A stretch of DNA of 64,000 nt from the NCBI GenBank assembly GCA_944989445.1, contig CALYLW010001094.1, positions 1 to 64,000 on the forward strand, read 5' to 3'. A model generated the notes under the pieces. That model saw only the letters and a program-made list of their open reading frames with translations, was not told the origin of the DNA and made no database searches. Shown piece after piece: positions 44,982 through 57,830 of this stretch (position 1 is the stretch's first letter; every line of letters starts with the position of its first letter). The translations under genes and the position numbers were made by a program. Origin of the DNA: Ampullaceana balthica (lineage: Eukaryota; Mollusca; Gastropoda; Lymnaeidae).

Positions 44982-47900
44982 CTAAAACCCTTCATTCATT
45001 TCCCTCACAGCTGTTTCAATGGCTGGCTTTAGAGAATGTAGACCATCTTTGAATCTGGCAGGCACCCCGGGGCCCCGGTTGGCAGCTGCCGCAGCAAGAA
45101 GAGCCCCAAGGGCAGCTCCACGATGACAGTTCTCACCTGCAACAACAAAAATGGTAATTGTATCAGTGAAATATTTAAACGAAAATGAAATGCACCATAT
45201 TTTGTAATTTAAGTATCGAAGTTGGACAAATCACCGGTCAGTTATGGCAATCTGGTCCCAACTGCCTGAAGTTATATCCCCTCATGGTCAATATTTTTAG
45301 GATGAGCAAAAATTTTTACACACAATTTTTAAAATAAGCTATTTCAACCCCTCCCCTTAAAATAAAACAATATAAAAATTTATTATTATTTATGTTGGTA
45401 TTCCACCTGTGCTCAATTTTTTTTTAAGCATGATCAAATTAAATTTGAAACCAACACACACCAAAAATGTACAAGTGCTTAATTTTCTCATTTTGTTATG
45501 CCTTAAAAACTTGCTTATAGATATCTCTTTTTTTTTAAAATGAAAATCCTAAAATTTTTATGGACTAAGGAGAAAGTCAGTTTAGGTCAAACTTTGTAAG
45601 GACTATCCATAACATTCAGGTCATTAGACTACTGGGGTCTAGTCAAGATCGAGCAAGTACACAGCTACCTCCAGCGTTTGCATTGGCCAGGACTCCTCCC
45701 TCGAAGTCGTCGTGGAACTCTAGAGCTAGAAACAGGAGCGATTTCAGGGCTCCTTCGATGTAACAGGCTGAGCCAAGCAATGAGACCATTGACTGATACA
45801 TCTGGAGTCTGGCCTCTGAACCTTTAGGAATTCTGGAGACGGTAAACAAAGAAAAGATACAATTCGTTGAATAAACGAGTGAGTTATTTTATTTTGAAAT
45901 GATCCACAAAATGACTGACGTATAGAAATATTAAAATGCTGCATAATCAGACACAATTTAAAAAATTATATTATTTTTAAAAAATACATTCGATTTTTTT
46001 CAATTAGGAGTCAAATAAAAATTTCTATACACACATGTAAATAAAAATTCACTAAATTGTTTTAGTAATAACTAGTGGGTGAAAAAAAATTGAAATCCTT
46101 GTGATGCATACAGAAGTCTTGAAAGATTTTAATTGATTTTGTTTTGACATTATCTACTTTAGGAATCTTTGGTGATGAGTCAAACCCTAACCCTAACCAA
46201 GTAAAAAAAAATAAAATCCTGAAGTCTACATCCAGAATTAAATCAGACAATGTTAAAGTTTAACAACTGAAGCCTTATCAACCTGAAGAACAAATTAAAT
46301 AAAAAATAAAATGATTAGCGCTAAAGCAAATTAAATTTAAACTAAAAATTTTAAATGCACATACCCGACGGAATCTTCAAGTTTTTTCAAAATTCGATCC
46401 CGATTTCCAGGTCCTCCGACAATGGAATTTCCTAAGGCTTGCATAACCTGCAGATCAAAACCCAGAAATCAGTTGTCATTAGAAATATGTTGGATTGGAA
46501 AAATATAACCCTTTTTAAAACCCTTTGATAATCCTTTTATATAACTTGCAGCTCAATTTATCTGGATTCACATTCCCTCCAATAAATATCAAAACATTTG
46601 TTAGTAATTTTGTGAATTCTTGTTTTCTATTGTGAACCTTATGTTCCTTCTTTGGGGGGCCTTATAACCCATGTAGATAAAACATTATATTTGTGCTGGT
46701 ATGGCAACAATAAAATACAATATAAAGTGTCACAATTAGAAAATAATTGTGTGCTCTTCCTATCTTCCTCTCAGTTTTGAGCACTTACTTTGACAAATTT
46801 ATCAACTGTTTCCGCACCATTGTGCTTTAGCCAGACAGAACCAACTCACAGACAAGACAAACAGTGGGGACTAAACCAGCCATCATCAACCATAAACAGT
46901 CAACTACAAACAGTCGACAAATGTGTTTCACCCTCCATAGCCAACATCAAGTCTACATCTCCTGAATGGCTCCATAGCCAACAACAACCAATCTACATCT
47001 CCTGAATGGCTCCATAGCCAACTACAACCAGTCTACATCTCCTGAATGGCTCCGTAGCCAACTACAACCAGTCTACATCTCCTGAATGGCTCCGTAGCCA
47101 ACTACAACCAGTCTACATCTCCTGAATGGCTCCGTAGCCAACTACAACCAGTCTACATCTCCTGAATGGCTCCATAGCCAACTACAACCAGTCTACATCT
47201 CATGAATGGCTCCATAGCCAACTACAACCAGTCTACATCTCCTGGCTCCATAGCCAACTACAACCAGTCTACATCTCCTGAATGGCTCCTTGAAAATGCC
47301 ACTACGGGACAGACATGCATAATTAAAATAACCTCAGAGATTTTCCTCACAACACTACAACCCATCTTCTGTATCAGCTGCTGACTACTTGCCCAAGAAG
47401 GACAACTTCCCTTGCTGACCACTTGCCCAAGAAGGACAACTTCCCTTGCTGACCACTTGCCCAAGAAGGACAACTTCCCTTGCTGACCACTTGCCCAAGA
47501 AGGACAACTTCCCTTGCTGACTACTTGCCCAAGAAGGACAACTTCCCTTGCTGACCACTTGCCCAAGAAGGACAACTTCCCTTGCTGACCACTTGCCCAA
47601 GAAGGACGGACAACTTCCCTTGCTGACCACTTGCCCAAGAAGGACGGACAACTTCCCTTGCTGACCACTTGCCCAAGAAGGACAACTTCCCTTGCTGACC
47701 ACTTGCCCAAGAAGGACAACTTCCCTTGCTGACCACTTGCCCAAGAAGGACAACTTCTGTTGCATCCACAAACATACCTGCAGCCCAAATACCAAACATT
47801 GTACCTCAGACTTCAAATCCTTGCCGTTGATAACAGCATGCAGCAGTCGTGTGTAGGTGTCCACAAACGAGATTAAAGAGGGGACAGGGTGGGTCAGCTT

Positions 47901-50900
47901 GACAAAGTCCACTACATTTTGCACGCACTCTTTCTCAGATCTGTGGGCGTTTCTTATGATCCAGGGAATGGCGGGAACAAGGCTGCCCACAACCGCCAGC
48001 TGGTGATCAGGATTGGACTCAAACATTTTTCTGGACCTAAACCGAATAATTTTTTTTTAAATATAAGGAAAAACAAATTTTCATAGAAAAAATTTTCAAG
48101 GGAGAGAAAAATGTCATACTAAGCAAAGGGTGATAGACTAATGAAGTAACAATTCTTAAACTATTAACATATTTATTTATAATTTTTACTAACTAGTTTG
48201 TAATATAATTAAATTAAATTACATGCTTCCTTTTAATTCAAGTTTATCTTTTGATCTGACACAAAGTGATAATTATTTAAAAGTGCAATTAATATTATTA
48301 TTAAGAGAAATCATCCAAAAGTTGCTTTCAGTTTTTAAATGTGATTGAGGTTCGTTTTGATCACATATCACATCCTTGGGTAATTACAAAAAAGCATATA
48401 AATAAATATATTTGAAGGTTACTGAAGATATAAAAATTCTTTAAGAAATAAAACCAAAAAAATGATAGATATATATATACTAGCGTACACCCGTCAAAAA
48501 TGACGGAAGTTATCAACTGAAATCTATTTATTTTATAAAAAATGCACTTTTTTTACCGACCTTTTTCAAAAGCCCAACTAACTTGTCCTTGTTTGATAAA
48601 TACGAAATATTAAACTTTCTGAAATGTACACAAAGTATTTTATAATAGGGGTTGCAGGGCGCCAACGGCACCCCATTTATTTTTTAATTTTATAATTAAC
48701 CACCATCTAATTCTCTTTTTACAATGTTCCCTTTTCCAAAATTAAAATATGAGCGAAAACAATGACGTCATATAATATTTTTTTACAGCGCATATTTAAT
48801 TTGCACACCTTTTGATGCTTTGGTGCAGTAATTTGGTTTTCCCTGCTTTCTAAAATTAGTAGCGTCAGGACTGACTGACAGACACTACAGACTTGCGTGA
48901 CAATTGCAAATTATATTGTTTAATTTTAATAAGTAGTGTAAAAAAATGTATTTCTGGGGAAAGGTTAAGCAAAATATATTCTTTAATCCATCCATTGGAA
49001 TTTCTGACTGATTTGTTTTTGTTTCAGATTTTTAAAAAAATATTTTTTAAAAATAACAGCCAATTATTTATTTTAATGACACACATTTTGTAATTGAATT
49101 TGCAGTTATGATCTTTACAGAAAAAAAAACCCCTTTAAATAAATGAAGCTATTAATCATTGATAAATGTAGTCAATCTGTATCTTTGAACATGCAGAAGG
49201 GAAGACAATTGTATTCCACAAACCTATTTTCAGCAAATTCAATCAGTTCATCAGCTGTCTTCTTCTCCCCTGAATCTGCCCAAGCTCTGAAGAAACTTCT
49301 GTGAAAAGATTCAGCGTACGTGTCATTGTGGGAGCCAGGGGTGGTCATGAACTGGACATAATCCTCCAGTACGGCAGCCCTCACCGTCCGCTCGGGTTTG
49401 ACGAGGTCATGGTCAAATTTACTCATGGTCTGCAGTTCATGTAAGGCCATCACAGCATTTAGGGTGTTGTCCCCTGCCTTCATACCTGGAATAGCATTCT
49501 TCATAACTATTGTGCTGTTATTGAATGCATAGAACCATTAAAACATTTTCATATATATTATCAACAAACGAACCTATGGATCCAGAGTAAAAAATCTATT
49601 ACTAGTTCGACATTGTTGCAAGTCCATTTAATTACAGCCTTGATTTATTTCATAGCCATTCAAAAGTAGTTTACAATTGGTAAAAGGGTATTAAGTTTGG
49701 ACATTTCTTTCATAGTATTTGCATCCCCTATTCAACTACATAGTCTCTCTTCCTTGAACTTTATTGTAGTTTAATCCTGGATTCTATGAATGGATAAAAT
49801 GAAAACTTTTGAAAACCTGAATTTTTAAAAAATCTAATTATAAAAATTGATACCACATTTTAAAAGAAACTGTTAAACACTTTCCACAAATGCATTATAT
49901 AATTTGACAAACGTTGCTTACTCTTCTACTTCTACCATATTTTACTGTTTACATTTTCTGTTATCATGAACTTTATATTTTGATTTATTTTATATGTGTC
50001 ACACACCTCTTTCATGTGTGTTTGCTTTCATTATTTATAGCAAATAAATTAAAATGTACGAGACAAAAGAATGATCCTACTGACACCACTTTTCTGCAAT
50101 GAAGAATCTTAACTTTAATACACAATACCTTTACATCTCACAAAAATTATCGAGAAATTTAAGACATTTTATGCTACACACACTTTGCTAAAACTTAACA
50201 GCCATCTTTTCAGGCCCCAATTCCGCACGACGTTCTCTCCCCTTTTCTCTGCTGCCAACATCGTGATTTTTCTTCTAGGCTTAAACTCATTTTATTTTAT
50301 CATAGTGACAATATGTAAACATGATTTTCAAGTCACTGCCTAGTAGGGCTGTCAATATTGCTGAAAAAAGCTGCCCAGGTACCCGTCCAAATTTTCAAAC
50401 GGGTACCATGGTAACCGTTCAAATGCCGTTTCATTTTCACCTTCATGACCTACTATCCAAAGAAATACAACCTAGCCACCATCCAAGCACCTTGTTTCAC
50501 ACAATAGCCAATGACATGCTTCCAGCAACACATTATTGTGAACTCTAATGCACCACAAACTTTTATTCCTGCTGTAAATGCATACGTTATACTCATAAAC
50601 TAAAACTACAGTAAACCGAACATTCAAACAAAATGTCAACAATGACTTAACTTTCAGTCGGGTCATATGGGCCCAGCAGCTTGAATGTTAATTTCCGCTA
50701 GGCGGCGGCAGTAACTATTTAATTTATTACTTTTTAATACTGACAACGTTGTACGTCTTATTGAAATAATTTTTTTCTGATTAATACGTGTTCACAAACA
50801 CAATAATCAATAAACACAAGCATATGGAAATGGGGCAGGTTTACGATTGGTTTCAGCGGATGCGAGGTCGGTCATTCAGCATGCCGACACGTGTGGGAGG

Positions 50901-53900
50901 GTGGTGACAGTAAACATCACAAACCATTTACAAACCAATCTCTCACCGCAACTTTTAGAATTCACATAAACACAAACTGATTTCAACCCTATGTTTCTGA
51001 CCAGATTTAAAGAACAACAACAAAACTTTCATTTATTGTTGGTACCACAGTGAAAATAAGTGAACCAATGAAAACATTTTTTTTAAATCTAATAATAGAT
51101 CAGGTGTTGTTGTTCCTTTAAAGTATGGTGTGGACAGAAGTGGACTGAGTGGTGAAGATGGTAGATAAACAACATTGTCTCGTCGGTAACTAATGTTTTC
51201 TGTATATTTCAAAGCCAAGTTTGGGTCCTGTCATATAATAAAAGCAGGGGTGTTATTACTAATTACACAAACACCGCCTTTCTTTCATTTCCAGCCCCTT
51301 TGGCAGCACGGTCATGTTTTCTTTAATTAATTAAAAGAACAAAATAGTTTTTTTAACGAGATTTTTGTTTCATGATCAGAGAAAAAAGGTGTATCAAACA
51401 CATTGTTGATTGTCTAGACCTTATTAAATCCCTTATATTAACTTCGCGGCCGTCTCTCTCATCATCTCATGGGCTCGGCGGGCGGAAAAACAGAAGTCAA
51501 AAATGACCCACTTCCCATGATCCGATCGAACTGAAATTTGGCACACGGACCCGTCTGACCTAACAATGCATCGTATCAAAATTTCAGATCGATCGAACGT
51601 ACCGTAATTAAATTAATGCATTTTTAGTTTATCTATATAAACTATATGTAGAGGTCTCTATCGTTTACATTTTACGGGTCACTTGACTTCAGGCCAGCCA
51701 CCGGTGTGAACACGTCTCGTGCTTAAACCAGGTAAAGCGGCGCGCTTTTGTTTACATTTGGCGTTTCACGGTGAACTTGGCCCAGCGATCGGTGACAAGA
51801 CCTTTCCCCTCTCCCACCCCCACCCCACCCTTTTTGGGTTAAAAGCAATGGGGAGTAAAGACAGATTCAGTCTGTAGATATTTGTAAATACTTTAAGTTC
51901 TGTCTCATATATAAGGGATTTATAGTCAAAAACTTTGTTTTTACGGGTTTGTTTTATTTTATTTCCCTTGGACTGAAATTTATTCTGGAACGTTTTTGTG
52001 TTAAAAGTATTTCACAACATATATTTCAAACGAACAGTACAAATATGAGCCGCAATTTGAACACAGAAGAGCCACAGTGGGACCACCGTTGGTACAGACC
52101 TTGACCTTGCAGTAACGTTTTCACGGGTACCCGGGCGCAATTTTACTACCCGGGTTATTGCATGTCAACGGGTTCCCGGGGCCCGTTGACAGGCCTACTG
52201 CCTAGACATATGTGGAAATTAACATCACAAGAATCCTACCCTGATGATAATGGTTGTTTTTATTAGTCCCATTCCAGAACTGCAGCTTATCATGCAGTAT
52301 CACATTACCGATCAGGGACTTGCTACTAGCATTGGCCCCTCTGCCACTGCCATCTGGCGGAGAGAAAAAAAAGACAAAGTTAAATTGTGAGCCCAAAGAC
52401 ATACAGCACTGAAAGACAAGGGTTAAATCAAGCTATGGTGTTACAACAGATAACAGCCTTTTATTTCATGAGTTATTCATATCACTCCCAACAATTAATT
52501 CCCTTTCAAAGCAGCAGCCCTCCTATTACATCAAACGCTAGGCCATAAAATGCTGGCAAAGTTTGTAAGTTTGTTTATCTAAAAGCCTGTTTGCAGTCTC
52601 ACCCATATTTTGCCCATTCCAAGTTTGTTAAGTAGCGCTTGCAACAGTGACTTTTACAACTATACTGTATTTATAAAGATAATTTACTCACCAACTGCAG
52701 ATAACCTCAATATGGATGAAGGGTGTCTTCCGTGAGGCGCCACATAACCCGACAGCCATTGGCCGTAGTCATGTTTGATGTCTGATGGCTCATAGTACCA
52801 GTGCACGGGCATAGCGATGGCGTCGGCGACAAATAAGCCCCAGACTGCTTCAGCTTTGGCCTTTTTCACTGGATCTGATATCGTTGGCTTAGACATTCCC
52901 GATGCTTGGCTGTTGACAAATGTGTACATAGAAATCAACATTGAACTTGAGGACTACTGGATCTGAAGTAGAAGACAAACTAAAAATAAATATATCGTAT
53001 TTATTCGTGTATAACGCGCACCCTAAATTTTTTGGTTGAAAATTGGTATAATTTTTTTTTCACTTTCTCCCAGCTCGGACCAATGATTTTCAGTGACAAA
53101 TTTTGAAAACGTGTGACAAAATATTTATTGACAACATACCATGGTAAAGTAAACTACCAGTATAAACACAATTTCCAAATGAAATTTACATACAATTTAA
53201 AACTCTTCAAAGTCTGATTCATCATCAGATGCAGCAAACAGCAAACAGTTTTTCCCATTCTTCTTGAGTTATTTATTCATCAATGGCGAGAACATCTGTT
53301 TCTTCGTTCGCATTCGGCTTTTACAACAAAACTGACCAATCAGTGCTCCGCTTTCAAGAGGGCTTCGTCTCTGATGTAAACAAACATGGCGGACCAAAAT
53401 TTCATCTTCAAATTAAGTAATATTTACGGAGCCTGTGTAAGACCTCGCCTATATCGCGCATCTACCCTTTTGGTAGTTGTTTTCTGTATAAAATTTTGCG
53501 CGCTATACACGAATAAATATGGTAAATCCCACATTTATAATCCAGAGCTTAACAGTAAGGGAATAATATCATATTGTAGTTTAAAAAATGCTATCTCAAA
53601 ACATTTTTTTTTAAATTTGGGGTGGGGGATAACATTTTTGAGAATAAAGACTTTTTAGTTGTAAATCTAAGTACCCGTTGAGGGTCGGGTAAATCCGAAG
53701 CGACCGTTTCGTCCCCCTCAATTTTACTAGCAACGCCTTTGAGCGGTGCCGGTTTAGGGCCAGGAGCGCCAGCACGGATTAGCAAAAGGTACCGCGAAGA
53801 ACGCAGCGGACGCCAGCTCTGAGGAAACCTTCCAGTGGGGGTTGCACCCTAGGTAGGTCATTGATGATCCCCCGCATTGCGGCGATCCTAACCATTGAGA

Positions 53901-54473
53901 CTCGTATGCTTTGCCGGGGTGGCGCCGAAGTGGGAGCGGGTCGTAGTAAGGCAATTCCACCCCTCCTTGTGAGGCCAACTTAGTGGGAGGCATCCTCGAC
54001 TTTCTGTCTTAGATGCCCAGGTGGCCGCTTCAGAAGCGACCGCTCCGGGGGGGGGGTTTCCCAGCTGTCAACGTCCTTTTCTGGGGGAGGGGGCCAGATA
54101 GCTGGGAGGGTCTTCCAGGAAGACCCATGAAGAGCACTAGGCTCGGGGCTTCTGATTTTCTTCCACATGTAGGATCATTAGTTGTAAATCAGGTGAACTT
54201 TATTAAGACTATGTAAAAAAATTATAATAGTTAATAAACAATAAAGGAAGTATGCTTGTTATCAATGAGATTCATTACTTACTCTTTTACTTGGGATTCT
54301 GTTTTCAGCACAGCAGAATCAGAGTGTGAATCTTGGCTGCTGTGATCACGTTTGAATGAAGGTCCTGGTATGAGGGGCTGGGGTGGAGGCTGACTAAGGA
54401 AGAGGAGTGCAAATACGGAAGCAGCAGATGCTGTCACAGTTAGGGTCAAGAATCGACCAGAGACAACTTGTGG
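44982..54473 (-). CDS. ADP-ribosylglycohydrolase superfamily protein (J1-crystallin-like), 8 visible exons
   Basis: Coding exons in order are 54,473-54,283, 52,909-52,692, 52,353-52,240, 49,485-49,224, 48,036-47,805, 46,447-46,365, 45,832-45,669 and 45,136-44,982. All junctions are GT-AG and every phase matches, giving 472 residues up to the TAG. Family landmarks run GLFVADAIAMPVHWYYEP (exon 2), GNVILHDKLQFW and HYHQG/MKAGDNTLNAV (exons 3-4), HNDTYAESFHRSFF (exon 4) and NANAGGENCHRGAALGALLA (exons 7-8). The superfamily cleaves ADP-ribose bonds using two metal ions, and jellyfish J1-crystallins are members. The last motif has ENCH where hydrolases carry a metal-binding DxD, so activity may be lost or changed. 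Exon 1 adds a hydrophobic stretch (LTVTASAASVFALLFL) and a Ser-rich linker. It lacks an ATG, so an upstream exon is missing from this model. Confidence 0.88.
46940..47290. repeat. 40-bp minisatellite in intron
   Basis: About nine units contain ACATCTCCTGAATGGCTCC then TAGCCAACTACAACCAGTCT, with A/G alternation before TAGCC. It lies in the intron between exons 6 and 5 of the ARH-like gene. Frames across it are artefacts. Confidence 0.92.
47386..47757. repeat. 34-bp minisatellite in the same intron
   Basis: Eleven units contain TTGCCCAAGAAGGACAACTT then CCCTTGCTGACCAC; two have a four-base GGAC expansion. It ends about 48 bases before the donor of exon 5. The three overlapping minus-strand frames with repeated GKWSAREVV-type translation come from the repeat. 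Confidence 0.93.
48478..48900 (-). mobile_element. Helitron-like non-autonomous element in intron
   Basis: It starts after an AT tract with CTAGCGTACACCCGTCAAAA and shares GACCTTTTTCAAAAGCCCAA and GACGTCATATAAT with 41.9-42.1 kb. The far end has GACTGACTGACAGACAC. It is in the intron between exons 5 and 4. Confidence 0.5.
50344..52197. mobile_element. hAT element remnant, 1.85 kb, in intron
   Basis: The ends TAGGGCTGTCAATATTGC and CCGTTGACAGGCCTA carry terminal inverted repeats. A perfect 8-bp target duplication CTGCCTAG lies at 50,336-50,343 and 52,198-52,205. No transposase frame is recognisable. The terminal-repeat element at 51,425-51,957 and a 52,045-52,095 scrap of the 12,044-type MITE lie inside. 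It fills most of the intron between exons 4 and 3, ending 42 bases from exon 3. Confidence 0.85.
51425..51957. mobile_element. Terminal-repeat element, subfamily I, copy 2
   Basis: It matches 13,941-14,395 at both ends (AAATCCCTTATATTAACTTC; TATATAAGGGATTTATAGTC) and in the middle (TGAAATTTGGCACAC, GTACCGTAATTAAATTAATG), with a longer divergent right half. Nested in the 50,344 hAT. Confidence 0.75.
52995..53522. mobile_element. TA-flanked TIR element, 528 bp, in intron
   Basis: The ends TCGTATTTATTCGTGTATAA and the complement CCATATTTATTCGTGTATAG are followed by CGCGC. Both sides are flanked by TA (52,993-52,994; 53,523-53,524), as for Tc1/mariner-pogo insertions. No transposase frame; the 90-codon frame at its right end is incidental. 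Confidence 0.8.
53668..54177 (-). mobile_element. GC-rich retroposed segment, 510 bp, 13-bp target duplication
   Basis: A GC-rich block in AT-rich surroundings is flanked by the perfect direct repeat TTAGTTGTAAATC at 53,655-53,667 and 54,178-54,190. The length of the duplication fits target-primed reverse transcription, so this is probably a 5'-truncated LINE 3' region or a SINE; orientation is uncertain. Short frames inside show no known domain. It sits in the first visible intron of the ARH-like gene. Confidence 0.75.
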
Positions 54474-54479
54474 CTGAAA

Positions 54480-56054
54480 ATTTTTTTAAGCTTGCTATTT
54501 TTATAAAAAATTAACGACATGCATGAAATATTTTTTAATTAAATAGAATATCAACATTTTTACACATTAAATTTATTGATCGTGATCTAAATACAGTAAT
54601 TATTTATAAGTATAAGCCATAGGCCTACACATTTTAAAAATGTAAGCATTTATTCTGAATTTGATTAGTAATCAGTTTAATAAGTTACAAGGTGCAATTC
54701 CAGATAGTTGATACAGTATGGATTTTAGTAATAAAAATGTTTAACCTGCCTGAAAACAAATATAATGACTTCCTAGTGTGACACTGGTTGGAGAAATTAC
54801 GCCTCTGTACATGAAAAGGTCAAATAATCAATAAATTCAATATCATATAATTGTATTACATGTATATAAGAAATTATATTACATGTATTTAAATAATGAA
54901 AATAATAGCCGCATTCAATTAATGGCATTAATCATAATTAATAGTATTACGGCAAATTAGCGTTATGACAGACCCTCCCCGTCTTTCCATTTCTTTAATT
55001 TAATAACAATTGTCTTATTTTGAGGAAATTATATTGTAATTGGGGAGGGTGCCCCGTCCACTGTTCCCTCCCCTGTTTCCTGTAGTTGTCACTCTCGGCA
55101 CAAGAACTCTAAACCATAAATCAGTCAGTAATTGCAGGGTCTGTGGTTAAGGGGAGACAACTTTTAACTTAGAATTCCAAAAAATTATTTGCGGGGAGGC
55201 AATGCGCAAAGTGATGTCACTAGCTGCCATCGGCCACCAATACCATCTTGTCTGCTATAAAGATAAATAGCCGGTGTTACTAGTTACTCTTGTCAATTTT
55301 TAATGTTCTCCAGTAATGAATCTTGCTGTTCTTTTTTTTAAAAGTATAGAGTAACGGCCAAAGGCAAAGGAATAAGTTTTAATTAAGACTTATTAATTGG
55401 TTAATTATCACTGCTGACACTTGTGCTATGTGACTGACTAATTCAACTTCAACTAGTGACTAGTAATTTAAATCGAGATCCTAAGACTAAGACTTAGTAA
55501 GAAATAATAAGATATAAATTATAAAATGTATAATAATTTATTTATATAAATTATAAGAATCAAGACATGATTAAATTAAGTTAAAGTTAAAGTAAATAAA
55601 GTTAAAGATCGCCACTTTTCCGCCTCCTCCCAAGCCAAAGAAGCGTCGCCACATTAAATGTTCAATATACATTACTATCAAAATAACAGTGAACAATTAG
55701 GAGAAGAAAAAAAGAAATTAGACACAATATTTAACATACCGCCAACAGCGATGTAGACTAGCCAAAGGTGTTATTAACTTTTTATAGACCATTGCTATTT
55801 TTACATAATACCAAATACGTATATTATATAACTTTGAAAATAGAAAGCGGAAACGTTAAAACGAAACTGTTGCAATGCAGCAAATGAACTTAACGTTTCT
55901 AAATTTGTTAGAATTTCATTAAAATATTATTTTAAAATTTACAATTTAACCTACAATTTTTGCACTACATTGTTTAGAAAATAAATTAAACTAGGTATTT
56001 GACAAAATGAATTTTGGTGCGTTGCTGTAAATATAAAGAACTTCCTGCGTCAAA
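54480..56054. other. Intergenic or 5' region of the ARH-like gene
   Basis: No recognisable coding sequence. A minus-strand ATG frame ending at a GTATGT donor near 55,737 was tested as a first exon but its phase does not fit exon 1 at 54,473. The missing 5' exon could be here or beyond the window. Confidence 0.5.
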
Positions 56055-56266
56055 ATGGCGTCTTACGTGTTTTGCTGTTGTAGAGATGGAACATTTGGGC
56101 CCGGTCATGTCCAGTTAAAAGATCTTCCATCTGTAAAGCTCGATACTAGCTTTATGGGCAAGTTAATTGATTCTGATATAAAAAGGAATTTTTTACACAT
56201 TTACTCCCACGTTTAATTTTTTTCCGTGTCGTTCCAGACGTAGCAAAAGAAGTTCAAGAAGACTAG
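56055..56266 (+). CDS. Possible 43-residue two-exon frame with GC-AG intron
   Basis: ATG at 56,055 opens MASYVFCCCRDGTFGPGHVQ and reaches codon 34 at 56,157. An 80-bp intron (56,158-56,237) with GCAAGT donor and TTCCAG acceptor joins to DVAKEVQED and a stop at 56,264. The donor is the less common GC type with an otherwise good match. The product is unrecognised and the Cys cluster CCC near the start is the only feature. It may instead be the first exon of the broken exon series at 57.8-58.6 kb, or a chance frame. Confidence 0.35.
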
Positions 56267-56929
56267 TCAGACTACTAGTCACTAGTACTAGACACTGTAC
56301 TTTTGTACTACTAGGACTAGTGACTAGTAGTAGTAGTACTAGATAAGGCTAATTATCGTTTGACGGATCAAAGATGGTGGCCGTGTTGAGGACGGTACTA
56401 TTGCTAGGTACTAGACTAGGTTGGAAACTGTATACACCGCCCGATTTGTGCTAGATTGGTTTAGTTTTAAAAGTGAATTTTTCCAAAATGGAACTGGAAG
56501 GTATTAGTATTAAAGTATAATTACAGAAATTAGGGTAAGGTTTAGTTTTAATGCTTCAGACGCTTGCATATAAACATAGATGGTGGCCTGATTCTCAGGT
56601 AACGATAATTTACCCTAGATAACGAGTAGGCTACTTATTAAAGTTATTAGCACTAGTACTAGTACTAGTAGTAATTAAGATTAAGTTATTTATCAATTTG
56701 TCTAGTCATTAAGACTAAGAGTAAGAGTCTCAGACTTTTCACACTCATTCTGACTCTGCTACTTAACTCAAGTATTAATCTTATATTTGCCCTTAATAAT
56801 ACAACCAAGATTATATAATATAACATAAGTTAATTTTTTCAGGATTCGGATTAGCCTAAATAATAAATAAATCTGTTCATTGAGACTTTTATTGCTTGCT
56901 CTTAATGTAATAGTAATACATGTACAGTG

Positions 56930-57105
56930 GTACCTCGGTATACATCCTTAATCCGTTCCAGACCCATGGTAGGCACTCCAATACTCGCTGCGCGCGCCGA
57001 AAAAAACGGCGGGCTAAGCGGGGGGGCGGCACTGTGACGAGTTGTGAATGGCGGGTTTTCGGTATGCGTCGGTCTTTGTCTCTCTTATGCGTCATTTTCT
57101 AAAAA
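56930..57105. mobile_element. TIR element end, left type
   Basis: It starts ACAGTGGTACCTCGGTATAC and includes a TTAATCCGTTCC segment and a GC-rich interior. The matching opposite end (complement GTGGCACCTCAGTATACGAC) is at 62,925-63,048, 6.1 kb away, with no other partner in between. The frames on both strands here are incidental. Confidence 0.55.
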
Positions 57106-57829
57106 TAACTCGAATTCAAACTAAACTTTTTTCGCCAAAGATTTCCGATCACGAGGGTGTAAATATTGTGTCATTTGGACCATTCTTTCGATGAACAATT
57201 GGAGCTTATACTTTTGGTAAGTGGAAACTCTGTCAAATTTCCCCTTACTTATGACTGTAAAGGTTAGATCTTGTATTGTATAGAAAGCTTATTCATTTTC
57301 TGATATAATGCATTTACTTTAAACATCACCGACCGCTTGGAAAATTAATAATAAGGTTCACCAGGTGATAACCCATGTAATTTTTTGTAATCGGATAAAT
57401 GGCGGCCATCTTTTTAAAAAAAAATTTTTTAACACAGGGAGATTGAGTTATTATATTATATTCAGTTTAAAGTAGAGTAGTCTAAATGAATTTAAGACAT
57501 GTTTAAATGATATTTGGAGATTTTGTACAGATAAAACAAAATATTTGTAAAAGAAAAAAAGTTATTTGTCATAAAATAGCTAGATCAATTGTAATGAAAT
57601 ACTATAATAATACCGAATTAATTTGTTCAAACAAGAATCCCCCCCATAGTTTGTATTAGTTACCAACCCAAGCTCAAAGTAGTTTTACTGTACTAGTATT
57701 AGTATCATTAAATTTATTTTTGTAATTGCTTTTAACTTTTTTACCCGGCAGTTATTTTTAAGATAAGGAATTTATTACTTTCATTATTTTTTTTCAGTAT
57801 TACCATTTGTTTATCTTATCTGTTTACAG
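57106..57829. other. Intergenic DNA
   Basis: AT-rich with no supported gene or repeat. Confidence 0.5.
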
Positions 57830-57830
57830 A

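Noticed and set aside
46180..46200. Telomere-like CCCTAACCCTAACC
   Set aside because: Only two to three units occur; too short to mean an interstitial telomere.
47258..48026. Three minus-strand repeat proteins with GKWSAREVV-type units
   Set aside because: They are a 34-bp minisatellite read past the donor site of exon 5 of the ARH-like gene.
53386..53658. 90-codon plus-strand frame starting MADQNFIFKLSNIYG
   Set aside because: It begins inside a 528-bp TIR element and runs into flanking DNA; no family match.
55737..55800. Minus-strand ATG frame ending at a GTATGT donor as first exon of the ARH-like gene
   Set aside because: It ends in phase 2 while exon 1 at 54,473 needs phase 0; joining it gives an early stop.
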